Below, one piece after another: positions 15,683 through 24,699 of a stretch of 44,494 nucleotides of DNA. A program made the position numbers and the translations under genes. Origin of the DNA: an uncultured Coriobacteriia bacterium (GTDB taxonomy: Bacteria; Actinomycetota; Coriobacteriia; Anaerosomatales; PALSA-660); assembly GCA_903831865.1 (NCBI GenBank), contig CAIKZH010000180.1, forward strand, positions 1 through 44,494. The letters are read 5' to 3'. Numbering within the stretch: the stretch's first letter is position 1; every line of letters begins with the position of its first letter. The notes under the pieces are model-generated. The model was not told the origin of the DNA, did not search any database, and was given only the letters and a program-made list of their open reading frames with translations.

Positions 15683-17308
15683 TCAGCCGGCCGCGTGCCT
15701 GAGGTTGGCCGCCAGAAGGTCGAGCGCGTCGGCGTCTCCCTGGGGCAGGTCCACACGCACGACGGGCCTGTGGTGCGCCGCGAGCGTCACGAAGTCGCCG
15801 GCTGCCTGCGCGCGATGCAGCGTCGCGAGGTCGAACGGCTGCTCCGGTATCGCCGGCCCGCTCGCGTCCCGCTCGGTGATCATGAGGAAGCGTCCGGAGC
15901 CCGGCCCGCCCTTGTGGTACTGCCCGGTCGAGTGCAGGTAGCGCGGGCCCAGCTCGAAGGTCACCGCGATCTTGCGAGCCGCCGCGATGGTCGCACAGGC
16001 GTCGCGCAGGGGTCCCAGGAGGCGCTCGTCGTAGGGCAGGTACGCCAGCACCGCGAGGTAGTCCCCGGAGCCGGCGCCCTCGAGAAGCCCGCTCAGGACC
16101 AGGGGGATGCTGAGGGCTGCGGGCTCCGGCATCGAGTCCATGTGCGCCGTCAGGGCGAGCCCGCCCTGCTGCAGCTGCGGCTCGGGAACGGGCATCTCGC
16201 CCGACAGGATCGCGGTCGTGGCGGCCTTCGCCTCATCCACATTCGGCTGGCCGAACGGCTCTATACCGTTCAGGGCGCAGAAGAGAGCGACCGCCCACTC
16301 CCATCGGACGAACTCCCCGCCGAGGTCGTGCACATCATCGATCGTCGTCTCGAGGACGGGCTCGTCAGCGGGCAGACGCGATCGCAGCGACTCCAGCGAA
16401 GCGTCACCGGGCCCCCGAAGGATATACGTCATGCGGTCCGACCCATGCGCTCGAGGGTCGCCGGGCGCGGACTCGAGGACCGGCAGCAGCCCGCATCCTC
16501 CCTTGCCAGTGGACTCGGCGACGAGCTGTTCCACCCAGAGGCCGAAGGGCGCGAGCTGCTCGGAGCAGACGATCGTCACCTTGTCACGGCCGGCGGTGTA
16601 CGCGTCGGCCAGCCATGCACCCAGCGCCGCGCCGGGGTTCTCCTCGTCCTCGAGGCGGCATGCGCCCTCCACCGCGAGCGCCGAGGCCGCCACCCGGGCG
16701 GTGTCGATACCGATGATGGCAGCCGGCACCATGGCGAAGGGGCTGAGCGCCGCGTAGCGCCCGCCGACATCCGCAGGAGTGGGGAAGACGGCAGCGAAGC
16801 CGTTGCGTGAGGCGTAGGCCTCGAGCGGGGATCCCGGGTCGGTGAGCGCGACGAAATGGCTCCCGGTCTGCTCGGCGAGATGGGGCCTCATCCACTCGCG
16901 GAAGACGCCGGCGAGCGAGAGCGGTTCCACCGTGACCCCCGACTTGCTGGAGACCACCACGAGGGTCGACGCCGGCCACAGCTCGCCCAGCAGCCGGCTG
17001 ACCTCCACCGGCGACGTCGTGTCCACCACATGGAGCAGGGGCGATCCCGAGGCGGGGCCGATCACCTGTGCCAGGACCAGCGGTGCGAGCGAGCTGCCGC
17101 CCATACCGAGAAGCACCACGTCGGTGATCGTGGAGCGCATCGAGGCGGCGAGCGCTGCCAGAGCGGGCGCCTGTGCAACCGCCTTGCCGGGCAGACCTAT
17201 CCAGCCCAGGCGATCCGCGGCGGCAGCCGGGTCGGAGAAGAGCGCGGCGTCCAGAGCCGCGAGCCGCTCGACGGCCGAGGACTCCGAGATGCGGGTGCGT
17301 GCGTCCAT
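15683..17308 (-). CDS. pgi: Glucose-6-phosphate isomerase (Tal-Pgi-type Pgi domain)
   Basis: The 541-residue protein interconverts glucose-6-phosphate and fructose-6-phosphate. It has the sugar-phosphate-isomerase motifs VVLLGMGGSSLAPLVLAQV, VVSSKSGVTVEPLSL and PVLESAPGDPRAHGSDRM. The C-terminal region GPRYLHSTGQYHKGGPGSGR closely resembles the Pgi half of the bifunctional transaldolase-Pgi proteins of Actinobacteria and Chloroflexi rather than classical Pgi. No transaldolase half is present here: the start at 17308 opens directly on the Pgi part and the upstream gene is a permease. It lies 25 bases downstream of the EamA gene and is probably in the same transcript. Confidence 0.85.
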   Translation of the reverse strand: MDARTRISESSAVERLAALDAALFSDPAAAADRLGWIGLPGKAVAQAPALAALAASMRSTITDVVLLGMGGSSLAPLVLAQVIGPASGSPLLHVVDTTSPVEVSRLLGELWPASTLVVVSSKSGVTVEPLSLAGVFREWMRPHLAEQTGSHFVALTDPGSPLEAYASRNGFAAVFPTPADVGGRYAALSPFAMVPAAIIGIDTARVAASALAVEGACRLEDEENPGAALGAWLADAYTAGRDKVTIVCSEQLAPFGLWVEQLVAESTGKGGCGLLPVLESAPGDPRAHGSDRMTYILRGPGDASLESLRSRLPADEPVLETTIDDVHDLGGEFVRWEWAVALFCALNGIEPFGQPNVDEAKAATTAILSGEMPVPEPQLQQGGLALTAHMDSMPEPAALSIPLVLSGLLEGAGSGDYLAVLAYLPYDERLLGPLRDACATIAAARKIAVTFELGPRYLHSTGQYHKGGPGSGRFLMITERDASGPAIPEQPFDLATLHRAQAAGDFVTLAAHHRPVVRVDLPQGDADALDLLAANLRHAAG

Positions 17309-17333
17309 GAGGCGCTCAACTCCTTCGTCGCAG

Positions 17334-18356
17334 CTATCCTACCCCGCTTCCGGCGTCAGAGGGGGTCGCTTGTGGCGCGTCCCCGGAGGGGTCGGTCGGC
17401 ACAGTCTCGGGCCCGGCCGGCGCGATGTCGGCGGCCTCCTGGCCGAACCCGACCTCGAGTGGCGCGATCCTGGCGACGAGCGCCCCTCCCGCGATCACCA
17501 TGGCCCCTCCGGCGATCGTCGCGAGAGTCAGCGGCTCCCCGAGGAACGCGGCGGCGAAGAGCACTGCTGAGGCTGGTTCCGTGTAGGAGAGGACGGCGGC
17601 GTGGTCCGTCCGTACCCTGCCCAACCCGCCGATGAACAGGATCCCGGCCAGGCCGGTGTGCACGACGCCAAGCGTGATCAGTGCTCCGTAGGAGACCCAG
17701 CCGCTGGGACCCTGCCCGGTCGCGTACATCCAGATCGCGAAAGGAAGGAGCAGCAGCGCCGCCACGGCGAGCTCGAAGAACATGAGCGTGGAGCCGGAGA
17801 CATCGGCCATCAGCCGCTTGGAGCGCAGCAGCAGCATCGCGTACGTGAGCGCAGACAGGAACGCGAGTCCGGCGCCGAGAAGCTCGCGAGGGCTCGAGAC
17901 CTGCAGCCCTTGAGGCGCCAGGATCACGACGATCCCCGCCAGCGCCAGTGCGAGAGGCAGCACAACGCGACGGTCGAAGCTCTCGCCGGTCACGAAGGGT
18001 GCCAGGACCGCCACGAACACCGGGCCGGTGTAGCCGAGCAGCTCGGCAACGGCGACCTTCGTCATGTCGAGCGCGTAGATGAACAGCAGCCAGTTCACCG
18101 CGAGGATCACGCCGAGCCCCGCCAGCCCGAGCATGGTGCGCCGGTCGAGGCGTCGCAGGTCCGAGAGCTTCCCTGTCGCGGCGAGAACCGCCAACAGGAC
18201 GAGGGCTGCGATGGCCACGCGGAAGAAGACCTTCACCAGGGGCGAACCGTCCGATGCGCGCAACACGAGCGGGATCGTGCCCCAGATGAGCCCGGCCGCC
18301 GCCACTTGCGTGAGACCGGCGAGTGTGTCGCGACGTGCGGGACCCGGTCGCGCCAT
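17334..18356 (-). CDS. EamA/DMT-superfamily permease
   Basis: This 340-residue membrane protein has ten predicted helices in two EamA repeats. The first opens with AAAGLIWGTIPLVLRAS and includes AELLGYTGPVFVAVLAPFV; the second ends in LSYTEPASAVLFAAAFLGEP. A hydrophilic Pro/Asp-rich tail follows from about residue 300. DMT permeases export metabolites or amino acids; the substrate cannot be inferred. The ATG immediately follows the hypE stop with no gap, which places it in the nickel/hydrogenase-maturation transcript, although a functional link is not established. Confidence 0.87.
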   Translation of the reverse strand: MARPGPARRDTLAGLTQVAAAGLIWGTIPLVLRASDGSPLVKVFFRVAIAALVLLAVLAATGKLSDLRRLDRRTMLGLAGLGVILAVNWLLFIYALDMTKVAVAELLGYTGPVFVAVLAPFVTGESFDRRVVLPLALALAGIVVILAPQGLQVSSPRELLGAGLAFLSALTYAMLLLRSKRLMADVSGSTLMFFELAVAALLLLPFAIWMYATGQGPSGWVSYGALITLGVVHTGLAGILFIGGLGRVRTDHAAVLSYTEPASAVLFAAAFLGEPLTLATIAGGAMVIAGGALVARIAPLEVGFGQEAADIAPAGPETVPTDPSGDAPQATPSDAGSGVG

Positions 18357-19367
18357 CTAGCAGATCCGCGGCAGCTGCTCGCCTACGAGCATGTCCATGA
18401 TGCGGCGCGCGCCGAACGAGGTGCGGACGTACACGCGCCCGGCCGGGCCCTCGGCGACCTCGCCGACGATGGCGGCGTCGCCGCCGTACCTCGACCCCCG
18501 CATCGCCTCAAGGGCCGCGCTCGCCTCGTCGCCCGGCACGACGGCGACCATCTTGCCCTCGTTGGCGACCTGGTAGACGTCGTATCCCAGAAGCTCACAC
18601 GCGCCACGTACCTGCTCGCGGACGGGCACCGACTCCTCCTCGACCGTGATCGAGACGCCGGATGCCGAAGCCAACTCGTTGAGGCAGCTCGCGAGGCCCC
18701 CACGCGTCGGGTCGCGGAAGCATCGCGCGCCGGGGGCCGCGTCGAGCACGGCGGAGACGAGCCCTCCGAGCGGCGCAGCGTCGGAGACGACGTCCGTGCC
18801 GAAGGTCAGGCCCTCCCGCGTCGAGATGACCGCGATGCCGTGGTCGCCGAGCGTGCCGGACAGAAGCACCGCGTCACCGGGACGGCAGTGCGAGCTCGAC
18901 AGGTCGAGTCCCTCGCGGATGACGCCGACGCCGGCAGTGTTGATGTAGACGCCGTCCCCGTGGCCGCGCTCCACGACCTTGGTGTCGCCCGTGACGATCC
19001 GAACGCCGGCCTCCTTCGCGACGGAAGCCATCGAGTCCAGCACCCGGCCGAGCTCCTCGATCATGAGGCCCTCCTCGAGGACGAAGCCGACGGAGAGGTA
19101 GAGCGGTGTGGCGCCGGAGGTCGCGACGTCGTTCACCGTGCCGGCCACTGCAAGGCGGCCGATGTCGCCTCCCGGGAAGAAGCGCGGCGTGACCACGTAG
19201 GTGTCGGTGGTGAAGGCGATGCGGCCCGGAGGGAGTGTCAACGCCGCCGCGTCGTCCATGCGCAGCAGGACCTCGTCGTTGAAGCGGGCGACGAAGACGT
19301 CCTCGATGAGCTCGCGCATCATCGTGCCGCCGCTACCGTGCGCGAGCAGGACGCGGTCCGAGCGCAT
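18357..19367 (-). CDS. hypE: Hydrogenase expression/formation protein HypE
   Basis: The 336-residue product belongs to the PurM/SelD-like ATPase family. It shows the N-terminal LLAHGSGGTMMRELIED, the ATP-binding segment GDTKVVERGHGDGVYIN and DPTRGGLASCLNELA. It ends in the diagnostic PRIC, whose cysteine (C336) receives the carbamoyl group from HypF and is dehydrated to thiocyanate, giving the cyanide ligands of the [NiFe] site. The ATG at 19367 is the start that opens on the conserved domain; an extension to 19508 would add unrelated sequence. It follows hypD by 29 bases. Confidence 0.97.
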   Translation of the reverse strand: MRSDRVLLAHGSGGTMMRELIEDVFVARFNDEVLLRMDDAAALTLPPGRIAFTTDTYVVTPRFFPGGDIGRLAVAGTVNDVATSGATPLYLSVGFVLEEGLMIEELGRVLDSMASVAKEAGVRIVTGDTKVVERGHGDGVYINTAGVGVIREGLDLSSSHCRPGDAVLLSGTLGDHGIAVISTREGLTFGTDVVSDAAPLGGLVSAVLDAAPGARCFRDPTRGGLASCLNELASASGVSITVEEESVPVREQVRGACELLGYDVYQVANEGKMVAVVPGDEASAALEAMRGSRYGGDAAIVGEVAEGPAGRVYVRTSFGARRIMDMLVGEQLPRIC

Positions 19368-19396
19368 CGCACCAGCCTTTCGAGTGAGAGGGGCCT

Positions 19397-20491
19397 CTAG
19401 CGGCCGTAGTCGGTGTAGCGGTAGTAGGCCGCGCAGGAACCCTCCGAGGAGACCATGCAGGGGCCGATGGGGTGCTCGGGCGTGCAGGCGCGTCCGAACA
19501 GCTTGCACTCGAAGGGAAGCGTCACGCCACGGAGCACCTCACCGCACTGGCACCCGGGGATCTCCTTGGGGGGAGGCGGGGTCACGTCGAATCTCAGCGC
19601 CGCATCCCAGGCCGCGAACTCCGGGCGGATGGCGAGGCCGGTGCCCGGGATCACGCCGATGCCGCGCCACTCCGCGTCCGAGGGCTCGAAGACCTCGGCG
19701 ATGCGGGCGCGGGCCGTCGGGTTGCCGTCGGCGCTCACGCCGCGGCGATAGGCCACCTCGATCTCGGCGCGCCCCTCGTGCAGCTGCTTCGCGAGCATCC
19801 ACACGCCCTGCAGCACGTCGACCGGCTCGAAGCCCGTGGCCACCCCGGGGACGTGATAGCGCTCGGCAAGGAAGCGGTAGGGCTCGGGCCCGATGATGGT
19901 GGAGACGTGACCCGGCAGGATGAACCCGTCGATGGCCACCTCGGGGTCGTTGACGAGCGCCTCGAGAGCCAGAGGGACGGTCTTGTGAACGGAGAGGACG
20001 CTGAAGTTGTCGAGGCCACGCTGCGCGGCCGTGAGGATCGCCATCGCGATGGCAGGCGCCGTGGTCTCGAAGCCGACGCCGAGGAAGACGACCTGCCGGT
20101 CCGGGAGGTCCGCCGCGAGTTGCACCGCGTCGAGGGGCGAGTAGACGATGCGGACGTCGCGCCCGTCGGCCTTCTCGCGCTGCAGCGATGAGTAGGAGCC
20201 TGGCACCTTCATCATGTCGCCGAAGGTGGCGAGGACGACACCGTCCACGTGCGTGAGCTCGATGGCGAGGTCGATGTCCCGGTTGGCGGTCACGCACACC
20301 GGGCAGCCGGGGCCGGAGAGCAGGGCGATGTTGGGAGGCATCAGATCGCGCAACCCGAACCGCGCGATGGCGACGGTGTGGGTCCCGCATACTTCCATGA
20401 GCTTGATCGGCCGGTCCGCGGCCTGCGTGATGAGGTCGACCAGGTGCTTGTCGAGCTCCGGGTCGCGCCAGGCGGCCTGAAGGTCGGTCAT
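19397..20491 (-). CDS. hypD: Hydrogenase formation protein HypD
   Basis: The 364-residue protein has the HypD signatures KLMEVCGTHTVAIARFG (C35), LLSGPGCPVCVT (C63, C66), GFETTAPAIA and the C-terminal cysteine cluster CQCGEVLRG with later cysteines for a 4Fe-4S cluster. With HypC it forms the scaffold on which Fe(CN)2CO is assembled using cyanide from HypE. Its start is one base after the hypC stop, so hypC and hypD are translated together. The length is normal for the family. Confidence 0.97.
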   Translation of the reverse strand: MTDLQAAWRDPELDKHLVDLITQAADRPIKLMEVCGTHTVAIARFGLRDLMPPNIALLSGPGCPVCVTANRDIDLAIELTHVDGVVLATFGDMMKVPGSYSSLQREKADGRDVRIVYSPLDAVQLAADLPDRQVVFLGVGFETTAPAIAMAILTAAQRGLDNFSVLSVHKTVPLALEALVNDPEVAIDGFILPGHVSTIIGPEPYRFLAERYHVPGVATGFEPVDVLQGVWMLAKQLHEGRAEIEVAYRRGVSADGNPTARARIAEVFEPSDAEWRGIGVIPGTGLAIRPEFAAWDAALRFDVTPPPPKEIPGCQCGEVLRGVTLPFECKLFGRACTPEHPIGPCMVSSEGSCAAYYRYTDYGR

Positions 20492-20492
20492 G

Positions 20493-20738
20493 TTAGGCGC
20501 TGACCTCTGCGGGATCCCCGTCGACCCACTCGATCTGCTTGATGAGTTCCCAGGACTCCTTCGCGAACTCCTCGTCCACGACCTGGATCGCGAAGCCCGC
20601 GTGGATCAGCACCCAGGAGCCGGTCTCTGCGTCCGGCGTGAGCGACAGGCTGACTGTGCGCGTCACCCCGTGGATGTCCACCTCGGCCATCTGGTTCTCG
20701 TTCATGAGGACGACTCGTGCGGGGATGGCGAGGCACAT
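20493..20738 (-). CDS. hypC: Hydrogenase assembly chaperone HypC
   Basis: This 81-residue protein begins with the invariant MCLAIP. The N-terminal cysteine C2 carries the iron centre and is used to dock to HypD and to the hydrogenase large-subunit precursor. The middle contains VDIHGVTRTVSLSL and VLIHAGFAIQVVDEE, as expected. AAGGAG lies eight bases before the ATG. It is encoded between hypF (54 bases upstream) and hypD. Confidence 0.97.
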   Translation of the reverse strand: MCLAIPARVVLMNENQMAEVDIHGVTRTVSLSLTPDAETGSWVLIHAGFAIQVVDEEFAKESWELIKQIEWVDGDPAEVSA

Positions 20739-20792
20739 GGGGGAACTCCTTCATCGGGAGTCGGCGTCAGAGCCGCTCCGGGGTATCGCTAC

Positions 20793-23144
20793 TTATACCT
20801 CATCACGGCGCGCCCATGCCACGACCGCCTGACCATAGCTGATACCGCCATCGTTGACCGGGAGTTCCCGATGAGCGAGCAGATCGAGTCCCGCGCCTTC
20901 GACTCCGCGGGTGATGCCCGACAGCAGAATCCGGTTCATGAACACGCCCCCGGAGCACGCGACATGACGTGCGCCCGTCGCCGCGCACGCGTCGCGCGCG
21001 ACCGCGACGCTCACGTCGATGACGGCGCGGTGGAATCGCGCGGAGATGACGGACGCGTGAAGACCGGCTGCAACGTCGTCGAGCAGCTCTCGCACGACGG
21101 GCTCGGGGTCGATGACCGCAGGGGCGGCGCCGACGACGTCGAACCGATACGCTCCGGTCTCGGACGGGTTGGCGATCGCCTCGAGTTCGATGGCCGCCTG
21201 TCCCTCGTAGAGGGCGTCGAAGCGGACGCCGATGAGCGCGGCGACCGCGTCGAAGAGCCTCCCCATCGACGACGTGAACGGGCTGTTCAGCCCTCGGGAC
21301 ACCATCGTCGGCAGGGTCGTAAGCTCGTCCGGGGCGAGCGCGGCCCGCAGTCCCGCAGCACCGGGATGCTCGAGGAGCCCCGGGTCGAGTCCGAGCAGCA
21401 GACCCAGAGCCATGCGTGCGGGACGCCGTATCGCGGCCGCGCCGCCGGGCATCCTCACCGGCTGCAGATGCGCGAAGCGTTCGAATCCTTTCCAGTCGGC
21501 AACGAGCACCTCGCCACCCCAGATGGTGCCGTCGGTCCCGTAGCCGGTGCCGTCGAACGCGAGACCCACCACGCGCTCCGAGACCCCGTGCTCGCCTGTC
21601 ACGGACGCTATGTGCGCATGGTGGTGCTGGACGCCCACCGATGGCAGGCCCAGCCCGAGTGCGAACTTCGTGGAGAGGTACTCGGGATGCAGGTCGTAGG
21701 CGACGAGTCCGGGCGTCACACGGAAGAGCCGCGTGTAGGTGTCCAGCGTCCGCTGGTATGCCTCGAGGGTCTCCGCGTCCTCCATGTCGCCGATGTGCTG
21801 GCTGACGAACGCGTATGAGTCGCGCGCAAGGCAGAAGGTGTTCTTCTGTTCCGGCCCCGCGGCCAGGATGTGCACGTCGGTGGTGAATGGGAGGCGGATC
21901 GGCGAGGGTGCGTATCCCCGGGACCTCCGCACGACCTGCGTCGCACCCTCGACCACTCGCGTCACGGAGTCGTCGTAGCGCTGGCGGATCGGCCTGTCGT
22001 GCAGCAGGAAGGCGTCGGCCACCGCATTCAGACGGGTCAGCGCCTCGGCATCGTCGATGGCGATGGGCTCGTCGGAGAGGTTGCCGGACGTCATCACCAG
22101 CGGGCGGGCGGCGGTTTCCAGCAACAGGTGATGGAGTGGCGTGTAGGGCAGCATGACGCCGAGCTCGGCGAGACCGGGCGCCACGGACGCCGCAAGCTCT
22201 GCGCCCGCTGGCGGGGCATCGCGAAGCCGCAGCAGTACGATCGGTCGGGCCGCGCCTGAGAGGAGCGCCTCCTCGGCATCGGAGACCTCGCAGTGCCGCC
22301 CCGCTGAATCGATGTCCGGCATCATCACCGCGAGCGGCTTGCCCCAGCGGTGCTTGCGCTCGCGGAGCTTCGCCACGGCCTGCTCGCTCGTCGCATCGCA
22401 GACCAGGTGGAACCCGCCAAGCCCCTTGAGCGCGAGCACGTCTCCACGCCGCAGCACATCCGCGGCAGCATCGAGTATGCAGTCCGTGCGAGCTCGCTCC
22501 GAGTCCGGATCGCGGTGGCGGCGGGGGACGTCGTCCTGGTCCGCCCGCCATTCGAGCTCGCCGCTACGGTCAGTCGTGTTCAGGTAGAGCCGCGGGCCGC
22601 ATCGGCCGCACGCGTCCGGCTGCGCATGGAACCGACGGTCGCCGGGGTCCCCATACTCGGCCGCGCACTCGGCGCACATCTCGAAGTCCTTCATCGTCGT
22701 CGCCGGGCGATCGTACGGGAGGGATTCGATGATCGTGAAGCGCGGGCCGCAGTTCGTGCAGTTGATGAACGGGTAGCGGTAGCGGCGATCATCGGGGTCG
22801 CGCATCTCGGCGAGGCAGGCCGGGCACGTGGCGATGTCCGGAGAGACCAGGGTGAGCCCGCTGCGGGTGCCCGATGCGCGGATCTGGAAGTCGTCGAAGC
22901 CCTCCACCGGGACCTCGCGGGCGCTCACCGACTCCACGACAGCCATCGAAGGCGCGAGCGCCCGTACGTCGCGGGCGAAGCGCTCGATGTCGGCGGCCCG
23001 CCCCTCGACGACGACGGACACGCCGTCACACGTGTTGTTCACCCATCCGCGCAGATCGAGCGACTGCGCCAGCCGATAGACGAAGGGCCGGAAGCCCACC
23101 CCCTGCACGACGCCACACACCTCGACGCGAGCCGCGGCCGTCAC
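20793..23144 (-). CDS. hypF: Carbamoyltransferase HypF
   Basis: The 783-residue product has the full HypF domain order. The acylphosphatase domain comes first (VCGVVQGVGFRPFVYRLAQ). Zinc fingers follow (CPACLAEM, CTNCGPRF, CAECAAEY, CGRCGPRL), then a YrdC-like domain (VLALKGLGGFHLVCDAT, KPLAVMMPD). The Kae1-like carbamoyltransferase domain has the metal-binding HHHAH near residue 507. It converts carbamoyl phosphate and ATP to an adenylate and transfers the carbamoyl group to HypE. The GTG start overlaps the stop of the zinc-ribbon/HEPN gene by four bases, coupling hypF translation to that gene. The start opens exactly on the acylphosphatase domain. Confidence 0.97.
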   Translation of the reverse strand: MTAAARVEVCGVVQGVGFRPFVYRLAQSLDLRGWVNNTCDGVSVVVEGRAADIERFARDVRALAPSMAVVESVSAREVPVEGFDDFQIRASGTRSGLTLVSPDIATCPACLAEMRDPDDRRYRYPFINCTNCGPRFTIIESLPYDRPATTMKDFEMCAECAAEYGDPGDRRFHAQPDACGRCGPRLYLNTTDRSGELEWRADQDDVPRRHRDPDSERARTDCILDAAADVLRRGDVLALKGLGGFHLVCDATSEQAVAKLRERKHRWGKPLAVMMPDIDSAGRHCEVSDAEEALLSGAARPIVLLRLRDAPPAGAELAASVAPGLAELGVMLPYTPLHHLLLETAARPLVMTSGNLSDEPIAIDDAEALTRLNAVADAFLLHDRPIRQRYDDSVTRVVEGATQVVRRSRGYAPSPIRLPFTTDVHILAAGPEQKNTFCLARDSYAFVSQHIGDMEDAETLEAYQRTLDTYTRLFRVTPGLVAYDLHPEYLSTKFALGLGLPSVGVQHHHAHIASVTGEHGVSERVVGLAFDGTGYGTDGTIWGGEVLVADWKGFERFAHLQPVRMPGGAAAIRRPARMALGLLLGLDPGLLEHPGAAGLRAALAPDELTTLPTMVSRGLNSPFTSSMGRLFDAVAALIGVRFDALYEGQAAIELEAIANPSETGAYRFDVVGAAPAVIDPEPVVRELLDDVAAGLHASVISARFHRAVIDVSVAVARDACAATGARHVACSGGVFMNRILLSGITRGVEGAGLDLLAHRELPVNDGGISYGQAVVAWARRDEV

Positions 23145-23827
23145 TGCTCGCCGGCCTCGCGGACGGGCGCCTCCCCGACGGTCTCGCCGTGCAGAGAGAT
23201 CCTCGGGATGTCCGAAGCGTGCGCGCGGGAGTCCGCGACGTAGTCGTTGTTCAGTAGGACGAAGAGGCGGTACGCCTCGTCGAGCAGTCGCATGGCGGAG
23301 GCGGCCGCCTCCTCGTCGAGGGCCGCGGCCTCCTCGCGGTAGGGCGTGTCGTGGATGAACGCGTTGCGGGTCGCCCGCAGCTGGCGCCAGCGCTTCGGGA
23401 AGTCGCGGAAGCCGAGCTTGGCCGCCGCGTCTTCGAACTCAGCTCCGGTGAGGTCCGGGAAGAGCCTCGAGATGCGCTGACCTACGGCGCGCACCGTGTC
23501 GAGCAGTGTGCTCCGCATGGCGACGTCCGCTCCGCGGGTCGCCATGATGCGGTCCAGGGTGTCTTCGAGCAGCGCCTCGAGAAGCGCGGCGGCGAGGATG
23601 ACCGCGATCTCCCACTCGCGCTCCCGGTAGTAGGCGCGGATGCGAGCGTCGAGGCGGCGCTGGCCCTCGGGCGGGAACCTGCGCCTCTCCCCGGCGACGT
23701 TCGCGCACTTCGGGCAGGCCGACGTCGCGTCGGCGAAGGTCGGGTCGAGGGAGAGGAAGCCGCAACCGGGACACTCCCAATACTCGGGGGCCTCGGCGGC
23801 GGGTTCGTAGGGGGGGATGGGTTCCAT
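23141..23827 (-). CDS. Zinc-ribbon protein with a HEPN-like RNxxxH motif, function unknown
   Basis: The 228-residue product has an N-terminal four-cysteine zinc ribbon (C19, C22, C38, C41: CPGCG and CPKC) and then an all-helical region (about residues 55-200). That region contains RNAFIH at R154-H159. The R-N-x-x-x-H pattern is the hallmark of HEPN-domain ribonucleases, and a preceding helix pair (EWEIAVILAAALLEALLEDT) fits a HEPN-like bundle. I do not recognise a named family; a DUF4145-like relation is possible. The ATG at 23827 opens directly on the ribbon. The gene is 35 bases downstream of nikO and overlaps hypF by four bases (GTGA), so it sits inside the nickel-uptake/hydrogenase-maturation operon. 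RNase activity is inference only. Confidence 0.7.
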   Translation of the reverse strand: MEPIPPYEPAAEAPEYWECPGCGFLSLDPTFADATSACPKCANVAGERRRFPPEGQRRLDARIRAYYREREWEIAVILAAALLEALLEDTLDRIMATRGADVAMRSTLLDTVRAVGQRISRLFPDLTGAEFEDAAAKLGFRDFPKRWRQLRATRNAFIHDTPYREEAAALDEEAAASAMRLLDEAYRLFVLLNNDYVADSRAHASDIPRISLHGETVGEAPVREAGEQ

Positions 23828-23862
23828 GTGACGAGTGTAGCCCCACGGCTCGCCGGCGGCGG

Positions 23863-24699
23863 TCACACGACCTCCTGGCCGTGGGTGTGCGGGTGCGCGT
23901 GCAGCACCCCGCCGTGCCGGTGCGCGTGCTCGTGGATGAGGTTCACCTGCAGGAGCAGGTCCTGGCGAGCGAGGACCTCGCGCGGCGTCCCGTCGGCGAC
24001 CACCACGTGGTCCTCCGACAGGACGACCATGCGGTCCACCTCCTCTGCGGCGACCGAGAGATCGTGGGTCGTGAGGACGACCGTCCTTCCCGTCGCCTTC
24101 CACTCGGCCAGCACGTCCAGGAGCCAGACCTGGCTGCGGGGATCGAGGTCGTTGGTGGGCTCGTCGAGGAGGAGCACGCAGGGCTCCATCGTCAGCACCG
24201 ACCCGATGGCGACACGCTTCTTCTCGCCGCCGGAGAGCGCGTAGGGGGCGCGGTCCAGGAGCTTCTTCAGCCGCAGAGCCTCGGCGCTCCTGGCGACCCG
24301 CTCGCGCACTTCTGCCTCCGGGAGTCCGAGCTGCAGCGGGCCGAACGCCAGCTCGTCGAAGACGCTCGGGCAGAAGAGCTGGACGTCGGGCTCCTGGAAG
24401 ACGAAGCCGACCTGTGAGCGGAACTCGCGCCGGAAGACGGGCTCCTCGAGCGCATCCTCGGTGAGGGGCCGGCCGAGCGCCTGCACATTCCCCCGCGAGG
24501 CGAACACGAGACCGTCGAGCATCTTGAGGAGTGTCGACTTGCCGGAGCCGTTCGCGCCGACGATGGCCACGTGCTCGCCCTGCTCGATGGAGAGCGTGAC
24601 GCCGCTGAGCGACTCCAGGCCGTCGCGGTAGGAGTGGTGGACATCGGTCAGCACGAAGGCCGGTGCGACCGTCCGGGGGCCCGACGCGGGGGCGTTCAC
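23863..24699 (-). CDS. nikO: Nickel/cobalt ECF transporter ATP-binding protein with His-rich tail
   Basis: The 278-residue ATPase has Walker A VGANGSGKST, Q-loop GFVFQEPDVQLF, ABC signature LSGGEKKRVAIGS and Walker B VLLLDEPTNDLD, as in CbiO/NikO proteins. After the ATPase core, the last 25 residues hold eight histidines in alternating positions (HEHAHRH, then HAHPHTH), a likely nickel- or cobalt-binding tail. The GTG start overlaps the stop of nikQ by four bases. The neighbouring nikR suggests nickel rather than cobalt as substrate. Confidence 0.93.
   Translation of the reverse strand: MNAPASGPRTVAPAFVLTDVHHSYRDGLESLSGVTLSIEQGEHVAIVGANGSGKSTLLKMLDGLVFASRGNVQALGRPLTEDALEEPVFRREFRSQVGFVFQEPDVQLFCPSVFDELAFGPLQLGLPEAEVRERVARSAEALRLKKLLDRAPYALSGGEKKRVAIGSVLTMEPCVLLLDEPTNDLDPRSQVWLLDVLAEWKATGRTVVLTTHDLSVAAEEVDRMVVLSEDHVVVADGTPREVLARQDLLLQVNLIHEHAHRHGGVLHAHPHTHGQEVV

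Noticed and set aside
14834-16810. Long open frame on the + strand opposite the lipoprotein and pgi genes
   Set aside because: Arg/Gly-rich shadow of pgi and the lipoprotein gene, without motifs or a ribosome-binding site.
17601-19400. Long open frame on the + strand opposite eamA and hypE
   Set aside because: Antisense shadow of two well-supported genes; composition is biased and no family is recognisable.
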